Shown here one piece after another: positions 51,476 through 59,919 of a stretch of DNA of 64,000 bases. Location: the NCBI GenBank assembly GCA_002483445.1, contig DLHY01000004.1, positions 29,236 through 93,235 on the forward strand, given 5' to 3'. The notes under the pieces are model-generated. The model was not told the origin of the DNA and ran no database searches. It saw only the letters and a program-made list of their open reading frames with translations. The stretch is from Blastocatellia bacterium UBA7656. GTDB lineage: Bacteria; Acidobacteriota; Blastocatellia; UBA7656. The position numbers and the translations under genes were made by a program. How positions within the stretch are numbered: position 1 is the first letter of the stretch; the number at the start of each line of letters is the position of its first letter.

Positions 51476-52516
51476 ATGAGCAGCGAGGAAAAATGCGTCG
51501 AGATAAATGGAGTGAGTTTATACAACGATAATGTTTTGAATTTATATGATCAGTGGATCGCTCCAGGCTTGATAATTTCTGACGGAGGGTATGGGGTATC
51601 GGGCTTTCGAGGGGATGCCTGCTATCCGTCGGAGCTTCAGGAATGGTACGGGCCGCACGTAGAAGCCTGGTCGAAAAAAGCGAAGCCGGGAACTACTCTC
51701 TGGTTCTGGAACACTGAGGCAGGCTGGGCGTCTGTGCATACCTTGCTTGATAACAGCGGATGGGATTACGTGTGCTGCAATGTCTGGAACAAGGGGATTC
51801 AACATATAGCGGGCAATTGCAATCTCCCTAAGTTGAAACATTTTCCGATAGTGACCGAACTTTGCGTGCAGTATGTAAAGCGTCCTGAGTTTGAAGTCGA
51901 CGGAAAACGACTTATGCTGAAAGAGTGGCTGAGACTGGAATGGGAAAGAACGGGGCTGCCCTTGTCTGTTACGAACGAAGTATGCGGAGTAGCCAATGCT
52001 GCTACCAGAAAGTATTTCACAAAATGCCATCTATGGTACGCCCCTCCTGCGGAACACTTCGAGAAGTTGGTCAGTTACGCAAACCGAAAAGGACAACCCG
52101 AAGGAAAGCCTTATTTTTCTGTTGCTGGGAAATCTCCAATGAGCAGGGCAGAGTATGAAAGCCTGTTCCCCAGGTTTGAAGGAAAATACGGCATCACGAA
52201 CGTCTGGGATGAACCTCCGTTGCATAACGGCGAGCGAATCCGTTTGTCCGGCTCACAGAAATACGCGCACCTGAATCAGAAGCCGCTAAAACTGATGAAG
52301 ATGATAATCGAAGTTTCTTCTAATCCGGGCGACTTGATTTGGGAACCTTTTGGCGGATTATGCAGCGCAGGGCTGGCCGCATACTTCACCAACAGACGGG
52401 CAGCCTGCGCGGAGATTGATGAAGACATTTTCGAAATAGCCATCGAAAGGATAAGGTCGCGCTCGAACGATCTGTTCGCCATACTGAACGAGGAGAAATA
52501 TGCCGTCATCAGGTAG
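51476..52516 (+). CDS. DNA methyltransferase of a type II restriction-modification system
   Basis: 346 residues from ATG 51476. Motif IV at LIISDGGYGVSGFRGD (variant of DPPY, with Gly-Gly-Tyr) precedes motif I at LIWEPFGGLCSAGLAAYFTNRRAACAEIDED (FGGLCSAG), so the order is the beta class of N4/N6 enzymes. A variable region between (IQHIAGNCNLPKLKHFPIVTEL and around 150-220) fits a target recognition domain. The R gene overlaps its last 17 bases. Composition is less GC-rich than flanks, indicating transfer. Confidence 0.82.
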   Translation: MSSEEKCVEINGVSLYNDNVLNLYDQWIAPGLIISDGGYGVSGFRGDACYPSELQEWYGPHVEAWSKKAKPGTTLWFWNTEAGWASVHTLLDNSGWDYVCCNVWNKGIQHIAGNCNLPKLKHFPIVTELCVQYVKRPEFEVDGKRLMLKEWLRLEWERTGLPLSVTNEVCGVANAATRKYFTKCHLWYAPPAEHFEKLVSYANRKGQPEGKPYFSVAGKSPMSRAEYESLFPRFEGKYGITNVWDEPPLHNGERIRLSGSQKYAHLNQKPLKLMKMIIEVSSNPGDLIWEPFGGLCSAGLAAYFTNRRAACAEIDEDIFEIAIERIRSRSNDLFAILNEEKYAVIR

Positions 52517-53453
52517 CGCCAACCCTGTTGATCCGCCGTTAAAAGTTCCTCCCGTTCAACAGTGGGAGCATTACGGCGTATGGCATCGGGTGAATGATTT
52601 GATTTATTCACTGCCAAACTATTTCGAAGCCGAACTGGTCATCAGAGGCATCAACGTAACCGAAGTGTTCTCCATGGGCAGCGCGTTTGCAACTGTGATC
52701 GAAACACAGGTAGTGAATATCCTTAACAAATTGCGAGGCATCTGGGATCCTGAAAATGCTTACTCGAAATACGCTTTCATCAGGCAATCCCAGACATTCC
52801 CGGACGTGTTGCTCCGAAATTTAGAAACGCCCGATGACATACTGTTCGGCATAGAGCTTAAATCCTGGTACGTCCTGAGCAAGGAAGGAGAGCCAAGCTT
52901 CAGATACAAAGTGGACCCTGACGCCTGCGCGACGGCTGATCTTATCGTCGTAGTGCCATGGATTTTGTCTGATGTCCTGTCAGGCACTCCCGGCTTGTTG
53001 ACTCCTTATAAAGAACTGGCGAAGTATGCTGCCGAGTACCGAAACTATTATTGGCAGAAGTCCCGGATGGAGAATAACGAGAATCCGGAAATCAACAGAC
53101 CTCCTGAACAAAACAGAAAGCCTTATCCCTCTGGCAAGCAGGAATGTTCAGACGAAGCCGCTTCTGACAGAGGCGGAAACTTCGGCAGAATTGCCAGAGC
53201 CGGAATTCTTGACGACTATACTTCCAACATAAAAGCTCAGGATTATCTGGGCATTAAAATCACTCACTGGATAACTTTCTTCAAAGCCATTTCTGAAACA
53301 AGCACAGACTCTAAAATCGACAAACGGCTTCAAACTCTGAAGAATCAAATTCTGTCTGAACCGGATTCTCCTGATGAAGAAACATCCCGGCATCGAGAAG
53401 TCTTTCTTGAGGTTATAGGCCGCCTTGAAGAGCTTTGGGAAAAAATACCCTGA
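52500..53453 (+). CDS. type II restriction endonuclease
   Basis: 317 residues; QTFPDVLLRNLETPDDILFGIELKSWYVLSKEGEPSFRYKV carries the PD-(D/E)XK core: catalytic Asp in FPDVLL and Glu-x-Lys in ELK. It overlaps the methyltransferase by 17 bases and is read from the same message. No known recognition sequence can be given. The C-terminal half (180-317) is probably the recognition part. A serine/glutamine-rich linker near 190-210 (NRPPEQNRKPYPSGKQE) separates them. Confidence 0.8.
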   Translation: MPSSGSANPVDPPLKVPPVQQWEHYGVWHRVNDLIYSLPNYFEAELVIRGINVTEVFSMGSAFATVIETQVVNILNKLRGIWDPENAYSKYAFIRQSQTFPDVLLRNLETPDDILFGIELKSWYVLSKEGEPSFRYKVDPDACATADLIVVVPWILSDVLSGTPGLLTPYKELAKYAAEYRNYYWQKSRMENNENPEINRPPEQNRKPYPSGKQECSDEAASDRGGNFGRIARAGILDDYTSNIKAQDYLGIKITHWITFFKAISETSTDSKIDKRLQTLKNQILSEPDSPDEETSRHREVFLEVIGRLEELWEKIP

Positions 53454-53550
53454 GATTACCGCGATGTTCGTGGGAATCCTCAAACTGGCAAGCGGCGCTT
53501 ATCGATTGGGCATCACGCATAACGAGTTTAACCCGTTGGAGGGCTGATCT

Positions 53551-55077
53551 ATGAACACGAGGAATGTGGTCACGGAGGGGCAGGTATCAGAGATAGTTTC
53601 GATCAATCCGGCGACGCTCGAAGAGATGGAGCGATTCGCAATCTCTTCTGCCGCGGATGTCAACGAGGCTGTCGCGCGAGCGCGGGCGGCTCAACCCGCG
53701 TGGGGGGCGCTTTCGTTTCGCAATCGCGCCCGCTACATACTCAAGGCCCGCCGCGCGCTTTATGACCGCCAGAGCGAAATCATACGAATCATCTCGGATG
53801 AGACGGGCAAACCTGCGTTCGAAGCTCTCACGACCGAAGTTTTTCCCGTCGCCGATCTGATGAGCCACTTCGCCGCAAAAGCCGAGCGCATATTGAAAGA
53901 CGAAAAATTCACGCTGGCCGTGTTTCGAAACAAACGCTCGGCCATCATCCGCGAACCTTTGGGAGTCGTCGGCATAATCAGCCCGTGGAATTTCCCGTTC
54001 TCGATTCCCATGGGCGAAATCGTGATGGCTCTGATGGCAGGCAACGCGGTCGTAATCAAGCCATCGGAATACACCCCGGTAGTCGCCGACGCGATCCGAA
54101 GGCTGATGGCTGCGGCGGGTTTTCCCGAAGGAGTGTTCACCATCGTGCAAGGCGATGGCTCGACGGGCGCGGCGCTGGTTGATTCTGCTGTCGATAAAAT
54201 CTTTTTCACCGGCTCGGTGCGAACAGGAAAGCGGATCGCTGAAACTGCGGCTAAAAGATTACTGCCCGTGGTGCTTGAACTGGGTGGCAAAGACCCGATG
54301 ATAGTTTTGGAAGATGCGCCCTTCGAGCGCACGGTCAAAGGCGCGGTGTGGGGCGCGTTCGCAAACTGCGGGCAGGTGTGCGCGTCGGTCGAAAGGCTCT
54401 ACGTCGTGGAATCAATCGCTGAAAAATTCATCTCCGCAGTAGTCGATGAAGTGAAGAAACTCCGTGTAGGCCCGCCCGCGGGGCGCAACGCGGATATCGG
54501 CCCGCTCGTGAATGAGAATCAATTGAACACGGTAAGCGATCATGTGGCTGATGCTGTTGCGCGTGGCGCGCGGGTTCTTACGGGAGGGCGCAGAAGGGAG
54601 GATTTGGGCGGGTACTTCTTCGAGCCGACCGTGCTTGTCGATGTGGACGATTCGATGAAGGTGATGACGGAAGAAACCTTCGGGCCTGTGCTTCCGATCC
54701 GTGTAGTAAAAGACGAAGAGGAAGCCATCAGCGAAGCGAACAACTCTCGCTTCGGGTTGCTCGCGTCCGTTTGGACTACGAACGAGCGCGGGCGCAGAGT
54801 GGCGCGGCGCGTCGAAGCAGGAACGGTGATAATCAACGATGCGCTTTATACGCACGGCGCGGCGCAGACCCCGTGGTTCGGCGTGAAAGAAAGCGGAATG
54901 GGAGTGACGCACGGGAGCGCGGGTTTGATGGAATTCGTTCGGTTGAAGCATATCAACTGGGATTTGCTGCCTATGAAGAGCAACTGGTGGTGGTTCCCTT
55001 ACACTGATCGATGGCACGCGAGATTCAAGACCCTGATGAAGGTGCTGTATCGCTGGGGGCTGAGAAAAATCTCGTGA
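53551..55077 (+). CDS. aldehyde dehydrogenase
   Basis: IISPWNFPFSIP, KPSEYTPV, FTGSVRTGKRI, LELGGKDPMIV (Glu), NCGQVCASVERLYV (catalytic Cys), and EETFGPVLPIRV are family blocks. Oxidises an aldehyde with NAD(P). Length 508; the C-terminus has an aromatic/basic segment WWWFPYTDRWHARFKTLMKVLYRWGLRK that may touch the membrane, as in fatty-aldehyde types. Substrate unknown. Confidence 0.94.
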   Translation: MNTRNVVTEGQVSEIVSINPATLEEMERFAISSAADVNEAVARARAAQPAWGALSFRNRARYILKARRALYDRQSEIIRIISDETGKPAFEALTTEVFPVADLMSHFAAKAERILKDEKFTLAVFRNKRSAIIREPLGVVGIISPWNFPFSIPMGEIVMALMAGNAVVIKPSEYTPVVADAIRRLMAAAGFPEGVFTIVQGDGSTGAALVDSAVDKIFFTGSVRTGKRIAETAAKRLLPVVLELGGKDPMIVLEDAPFERTVKGAVWGAFANCGQVCASVERLYVVESIAEKFISAVVDEVKKLRVGPPAGRNADIGPLVNENQLNTVSDHVADAVARGARVLTGGRRREDLGGYFFEPTVLVDVDDSMKVMTEETFGPVLPIRVVKDEEEAISEANNSRFGLLASVWTTNERGRRVARRVEAGTVIINDALYTHGAAQTPWFGVKESGMGVTHGSAGLMEFVRLKHINWDLLPMKSNWWWFPYTDRWHARFKTLMKVLYRWGLRKIS

Positions 55078-55153
55078 AGATTCAAAAGGAGTCGCCTGGT
55101 GGAACCGTCGACCAGCCTGTTCGCGCACGGAAAGCATGAAAACCGGGGAACCC

Positions 55154-55170
55154 GCAGGCTGGCAGCCTGC
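55154..55170. repeat. dispersed GCGCAA palindrome, copy 7 (variant)
   Basis: GCAGGCT, GGC, AGCCTGC: 7-bp stem, same layout but other bases, 80 bases after the aldehyde dehydrogenase stop. Confidence 0.5.
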
Positions 55171-55209
55171 TCTACGTTGATGAAAAACAGGTGACGACTC
55201 CAAATAACG

Positions 55210-55234
55210 GACTCCAGACTCTCGACTCCAGACT
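55210..55234. repeat. heptamer array identical to part of the 48298 arm
   Basis: ACTCCAG, ACTCTCG, ACTCCAG in tandem; the 25-base segment is identical to 48298-48322. It lies 22 bases upstream of the cyclophilin start, next to its ribosome binding site. Confidence 0.9.
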
Positions 55235-55256
55235 TTTCGAAGGAGGAGACTGATCG

Positions 55257-55847
55257 ATGATGCGACTACTCACAGCCTGTTTGATTTCGCTCCTCGCCTG
55301 CGCGCCGCTCGCGGCTCAAAAAGAAAATGCATTGGCGCGCGTCCTGATCGAAACCGAGATGGGCGAAATCGAAGTCGAAGTTGACATCCTTCGCGCGCCT
55401 GTCACTGCCGCGAATTTTTTGCGCTACGTCGATGCTCGTCATTACGACGGCGGGCGTTTTCATCGCACCGTGAAGATGGATAATCAGCCTGACAAGAAAA
55501 TAAAGATCGAAGTAATTCAGGCGGGCGTGAGTCCCGAAAAAGCGAAGAGCGATTTTCCCGCAATCCCGCTTGAGCGAACCAGCAAAACCGGGCTGCATCA
55601 CAAAGACGGCGCAATCTCGATGGCGCGCGACGGCGCGGATACGGCGACATCGGATTTCTTCGTATGCATCGGCGATCAGCCGGAGCTTGACTTCGCAGGA
55701 AAGCGCAATCCCGACGGACAAGGGTTCGCCGCTTTTGGCAGAGTCGTTCGCGGGATGGATGTAGTCGGAAAAATTCAGATGGCTCCCGCTGAAGGCCAGA
55801 GCCTCAAGCCGCCGGTCAGGATATTAAAGATTCGCCGGAAATCATAA
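55257..55847 (+). CDS. peptidyl-prolyl cis-trans isomerase, cyclophilin type, exported
   Basis: Signal peptide 1-21 (ACAPLAAQ). The core: EMGEIEVEVDILRAPVTAANFLRYVDARHYDGGRFHRTV, HKDGAISMARDGADTATSDFFVCIGDQPELDF and GFAAFGRVVRGMDVVGKI. Acts on proline bonds in the periplasm. Length 196, usual for PpiA-like. GGAGGAG lies close before the start. Confidence 0.93.
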   Translation: MMRLLTACLISLLACAPLAAQKENALARVLIETEMGEIEVEVDILRAPVTAANFLRYVDARHYDGGRFHRTVKMDNQPDKKIKIEVIQAGVSPEKAKSDFPAIPLERTSKTGLHHKDGAISMARDGADTATSDFFVCIGDQPELDFAGKRNPDGQGFAAFGRVVRGMDVVGKIQMAPAEGQSLKPPVRILKIRRKS

Positions 55848-55856
55848 CCGACGCAA

Positions 55857-55885
55857 TTTACGATCTCGGCGCGGTGATATAAAAT
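55857..55885 (+). promoter_or_regulatory. mdh promoter
   Basis: TTTACG (55857-55862), 17 bases, TAAAAT (55880-55885), 41 bases before the mdh start. Confidence 0.4.
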
Positions 55886-55926
55886 GTCGGGTCGCTTTCA
55901 TACTCATTCGAACACGGGGAGGAACA

Positions 55927-56856
55927 ATGGCAAGAAAGAAAATAACCGTCGTGGGCGCGGGCAATGTCGGCGCGACTGCGGCTCAGCGACTCGTCGATAA
56001 AGAGCTCGGCGATGTCGTCCTTGTCGATATCATCGAGGGTATGCCGCAGGGCAAGGCTCTCGATCTTGCAGAAACCGCGCCCATCGAAGGCTATGACTCG
56101 CGGCTCGCAGGCACGAACGGCTACAAGGAAACTCAGGACTCTGACATAGTGGTTATAACTTCGGGGCTTGCGCGAAAGCCCGGTATGAGCCGCGACGATC
56201 TGCTTCGCACCAATGCCGGAATAGTCGGCTCGGTGACGGAAGAGATAATGCGATACTCACGGAATCCCATACTGATAGTCGTCTCGAACCCGCTCGACGC
56301 TATGTGTCATGTGGCGATGAAAAAATCTGGCCTGCCCAGAAATCGAGTCATCGGCATGGCCGGAGTGCTGGATTCCGCGCGTATGCGATGCTTCATAGCC
56401 GAAGCTTTGAATGTGTCGGTCGAAAACGTCACCGCATTCGTGCTGGGCGGACACGGGGACACGATGGTTCCGCTGCCGCGTTACTCGACCGTCGCAGGCA
56501 TACCGCTTCCCGATCTGATGCCTAAAGATCAAATCGACAAGATAGTCGACCGCACCCGAAACGGCGGAGCCGAGATAGTGAGTCTGCTCAAGACCGGCTC
56601 GGCTTATTACGCGCCGTCTGCGGCTACGGTCGAGATGGTCGAAGCAATCCTCAAGGACAAGAAGAAAATCCTTCCGTGCGCCGCTTATCTCGAAGGCGAG
56701 TACGGCATCAACAACCTGTTCGTGGGCGTGCCGGTCAAACTGGGCGCAAACGGCATAGAGGATATCATTCAGATCAATCTCACTGCCGAAGAGCGCGCCG
56801 ACCTGCAACGATCAGCCGCCGCCGTCGAAGAATTGGTAAGCGTCCTCGGTCGCTGA
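55927..56856 (+). CDS. mdh: malate dehydrogenase
   Basis: VVGAGNVGATAAQRLVDKELGDVVLVDIIEGMPQGKALDL, ITSGLARKPGMSRDDLLRTNAGI, NPLDAMCHVAMKKSGLPRNRVIGMAGVLDSARMR and FVLGGHGDTMVPLPRYSTVAGIPL: LDH-like MDH with Arg pair (RKPGMSR) for malate and HGD catalytic His-Asp. 309 residues. GAGGAAC is just upstream. Confidence 0.96.
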   Translation: MARKKITVVGAGNVGATAAQRLVDKELGDVVLVDIIEGMPQGKALDLAETAPIEGYDSRLAGTNGYKETQDSDIVVITSGLARKPGMSRDDLLRTNAGIVGSVTEEIMRYSRNPILIVVSNPLDAMCHVAMKKSGLPRNRVIGMAGVLDSARMRCFIAEALNVSVENVTAFVLGGHGDTMVPLPRYSTVAGIPLPDLMPKDQIDKIVDRTRNGGAEIVSLLKTGSAYYAPSAATVEMVEAILKDKKKILPCAAYLEGEYGINNLFVGVPVKLGANGIEDIIQINLTAEERADLQRSAAAVEELVSVLGR

Positions 56857-56991
56857 AAAACAACAGGGAGCAGCGCGAAATTTTTGCGCTGCTTCCACCT
56901 CTCCCTTCCCTCACCTCACTCGCCGTCCGTGGGGTTCGTTGCCGATGTAGGCGCGATTCCTTTAGAATATCGTTTGAAAGCAGGCAAAGAG

Positions 56992-58005
56992 ATGTACGAT
57001 CTGGTAATCGTGGGCAGCGGCCCGTCGGGACTTGCGGCAGCGATTGCGGCAAAGAGGCGCGGACTTCGCTACATCGCGCTTGAGCGAGGAGTGCTTGCCG
57101 ACACGATTTACCATTACCCCGTTGCAAAGCCGCTCTTTTCGTCATCACGGGAAGTGGAACTTGAATCGGACGCTTTGCCCCGCGACCGAAAGCCCACGCG
57201 CGAGCAGGTGCTTGCGCACTACAACGACGTTGCAGCAAGAGAAGGTCTCAACATCAAAGCGGGCGAAGGAGTTCGCCGGATCACGCCGTCAGGCGAAGGC
57301 TTCATTATCGAAACCGATAAAGACGCGCTTCGCTCGCAGACTGTGCTTGTGGCCGTCGGGGGATTCGGGCGTCAGCGAAAGCTGAATGTTGAGGGCGAAG
57401 ATGACCAAAGGGTGTCTTATCGTTTTTCCGAGGCGCAGCCCTTCGTGGGAAAGCCGGTGCTTGTCGTCGGAGGGGGGAATTCTGCGGCTGAGGCTGCGCT
57501 GTTTTTGTCGGAAGCCGGAGCCTCGGTCACTTTGAGCATTCGCCGGAGCGCGCTCGATGCGGACGACGAAGTTGATGAGAAGAAAATCGCGCGAGCGCGC
57601 ATCAAGCCCTGGGTGATGGAACCGCTTGAGCGAGCCATCGCCGAAGGCGCGATACGCTTGATCGCTCGTTCGGAGATTGTAGAAATTTTCCCGCGCTCGG
57701 CTCTGCTCAAGGTTCGGCGCGGCCTGGAGAGTGATGTGGTAGAGACAGAGTGCGATCACATATTCGCGCTCATCGGCGCTGACCCGGACACCCACTTGCT
57801 TGCGGAAGCGGGTGCGGTGATAGCCGAAGATGGCCGTCCGGTTTACGATCCTTCGACTTATGAAACCACTGTCGAGGGGATTTACGTCGCGGGGCATATC
57901 ACGCGCGAACTGCACATGAAAAACGCGCTCGCCATAGCGAAGCGGGTAGCGGAAACGATAGCCTCGCAGATAGTTGAAAAAGTGAAAACGGAAAACGCGG
58001 ACTGA
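56992..58005 (+). CDS. YpdA-like FAD/NAD(P) disulfide reductase
   Basis: MYDLVIVGSGPSGLAAAIAAKRRG (FAD), PVLVVGGGNSAAEAALFLSEAGASVTLSIRR (second dinucleotide fold), GIYVAGHI and the mid PTREQVLAHYNDVAAREGLNI pattern fit the YpdA group, proposed reductases of bacillithiol disulfide. No CxxC pair is seen. Start ATG 56992 chosen because the frame to 56884 lacks homology. Length 337. It follows mdh, 135 bases away. Confidence 0.85.
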   Translation: MYDLVIVGSGPSGLAAAIAAKRRGLRYIALERGVLADTIYHYPVAKPLFSSSREVELESDALPRDRKPTREQVLAHYNDVAAREGLNIKAGEGVRRITPSGEGFIIETDKDALRSQTVLVAVGGFGRQRKLNVEGEDDQRVSYRFSEAQPFVGKPVLVVGGGNSAAEAALFLSEAGASVTLSIRRSALDADDEVDEKKIARARIKPWVMEPLERAIAEGAIRLIARSEIVEIFPRSALLKVRRGLESDVVETECDHIFALIGADPDTHLLAEAGAVIAEDGRPVYDPSTYETTVEGIYVAGHITRELHMKNALAIAKRVAETIASQIVEKVKTENAD

Positions 58006-58061
58006 CGCCCGTAGCGCAGTCCGGGATCATAAAAGCAGATCAGTGGAAACAGGCAGGGAGT

Positions 58062-59873
58062 ATGTTAATCGAAGATCACGACGGCGACCCCGCCGTTAGC
58101 CCAGCGATGGAAGATGGCGAGATTTCTTCTTCTGACAGCCCGTCCCCTGATTCGTCAGCAGGCGCGGTTGTGAATGAAAATCCTTCTGTGGCGGAAACCC
58201 CTTCGGGCCGATCAGAAGGCGATGGAAGTGATCGCAGCGCGAAGGCTAAATCGGGTCGCGGATGGTGGGCGTTGTCAGGCGTTTTCGCGCTGATACTGGT
58301 CGCGCTCACTGTGGCGGCAGGCTATCTGATAACCCGGCGACCGACCACAGTCGATCAGATCGTGATACTGACGGTGCCTTCGGGCGCGGAGGTGAAACTC
58401 AACTCGCGCGAGTACGGCCAGACCCCGGTCAAAATCGAACATCTGCCCATCGGCACTTACACGTTGACGATTACCAAAGATCACTACCAGACGGAGGTCT
58501 CTCAGATCACCATTTCCGATTCGGACACGCTGGAGTACAAGCTCAAACTGGAACTGCCTGCGGATTCGAGCGGCCTGTCGCCCGAACAGCAGATGAAACA
58601 GTATGCGCAGAGTGCTGAAGCAGCGTTCACCGCGGGACACTACGCCATTCCCTGGGAAGGGAGTGCGCTCCACAACACGAAGGTGATACTGGATCGGGAC
58701 GCATCGAACGAGTTCGCCACGAGTATGCTTGAGCGCATACGCCTTGCGTTGCTTCAATCGGCGGAGGCAGCGCGCAGGCGGCACGAAATGAGACAGGCGA
58801 AAGATATTTACAGCCTGCTCATTCAGCATTATCCCGGCGACAGAGAGGTGATCGCCGCAAGGGCGAAATTTGAAAGCGAGCTTTCATCCCGCCGCGGCGA
58901 TGCGCGCCTGTTTGCCCGCAAAGCGGAAGAAGCGATGATGAGAGGAAACCTGACTGACCCGCCTCGCGCGAGCGCCCACTATTATGCGAATGAGGCGCTG
59001 GCTCTCGAACCTCAAAACGCTCAGGCGCTCGCAGTGTTGAGCGAGGTCAAACAAAGGCTTGTCAACCTGATCGAGCAATCTGTCACATCAGGCGACACAG
59101 ACGCGGCAAATAGACAGTTGAAGCGTTTCGCGCAATATATCGATGACAGGCAGACGCGCGACCGGCTGAAAGATATGATCGCGCGCAGCGAAGCTGAAAG
59201 CGCAAAGACGAATGACCCGAATCATCATCGGGTCGAAGGACTGGCGAAGTATCGCCGGGGCGAGTATCAGGGAGCGATACGCGATCTTGAGTTCGCAATC
59301 GTCAACGGAAGCGAGACGGCTGACGCTCTCTTCGCTCTGGCGCACTCCCACCTGAAGCTTGGCCAGTCGGGTCAGGCAATATCTTACTTCGAAAAGATAC
59401 AGCCGAACGCGGGCGAAACTTATAATTCCGCTCTGGCTATTATGGGAGAAATAGCTCTTGAGCGCGGCGACACGGAAGGGGCGCTGAGGCGTTATCGCGA
59501 AGCGCGGCAACGAGGCGGCAGCCTTATGTATCCGGCATCGACTCTCGATTACAAGATAGAGCGCATCGAACGTCGCCAGGAGGAGAAGGCCGCCCAGCCT
59601 GCCGCGCTATCGATTCGCGTCCGCCATCTTCATTCGGGTATTCTGGGCCGCTCGTGCGAAGGGGTGCTGACGGTCAGTTCGACAGGCGTGGTGTACAGAA
59701 GCGCGGGAGGCGATAACTACTCGGCCAATCTGGTCGGCCTGCGCGTTCAGGTGGATAAAGATGAACTGACGGTTTTCGGGTTCGTCAAAAATCCGCAGAA
59801 GTTCAAATCCACCGGACAGGACGCCGAGCGATTCCGCGAAACTCTCGCGAAATATCAGAACGCGATCAAGTGA
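58062..59873 (+). CDS. PEGA-domain and TPR-like protein with single membrane helix
   Basis: Residues 1-65 are acidic cytoplasmic, 66-93 a membrane helix (WWALSGVFALILVALTVAAGYLI), 97-168 a PEGA domain (TVPSGAEVKLNSREYGQTPVKIEHLPIGTYTLTITKDHY), 180-490 helical repeats of TPR kind (NALALAHSHLKLGQSGQAISYFEKI) and a C-terminal beta domain. PEGA domains lie outside the membrane. Function unknown, perhaps sensing or surface assembly. 603 residues. Confidence 0.85.
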   Translation: MLIEDHDGDPAVSPAMEDGEISSSDSPSPDSSAGAVVNENPSVAETPSGRSEGDGSDRSAKAKSGRGWWALSGVFALILVALTVAAGYLITRRPTTVDQIVILTVPSGAEVKLNSREYGQTPVKIEHLPIGTYTLTITKDHYQTEVSQITISDSDTLEYKLKLELPADSSGLSPEQQMKQYAQSAEAAFTAGHYAIPWEGSALHNTKVILDRDASNEFATSMLERIRLALLQSAEAARRRHEMRQAKDIYSLLIQHYPGDREVIAARAKFESELSSRRGDARLFARKAEEAMMRGNLTDPPRASAHYYANEALALEPQNAQALAVLSEVKQRLVNLIEQSVTSGDTDAANRQLKRFAQYIDDRQTRDRLKDMIARSEAESAKTNDPNHHRVEGLAKYRRGEYQGAIRDLEFAIVNGSETADALFALAHSHLKLGQSGQAISYFEKIQPNAGETYNSALAIMGEIALERGDTEGALRRYREARQRGGSLMYPASTLDYKIERIERRQEEKAAQPAALSIRVRHLHSGILGRSCEGVLTVSSTGVVYRSAGGDNYSANLVGLRVQVDKDELTVFGFVKNPQKFKSTGQDAERFRETLAKYQNAIK

Positions 59874-59919
59874 CCCTGAGATTGAGTGCCTCGAAAAGAA
59901 TCCGCAGGAGGAAGCTATT

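Noticed and set aside
53464..53547. Short frame of 27 codons between the restriction gene and aldehyde dehydrogenase
   Set aside because: No ribosome binding site or family pattern; too short to support.
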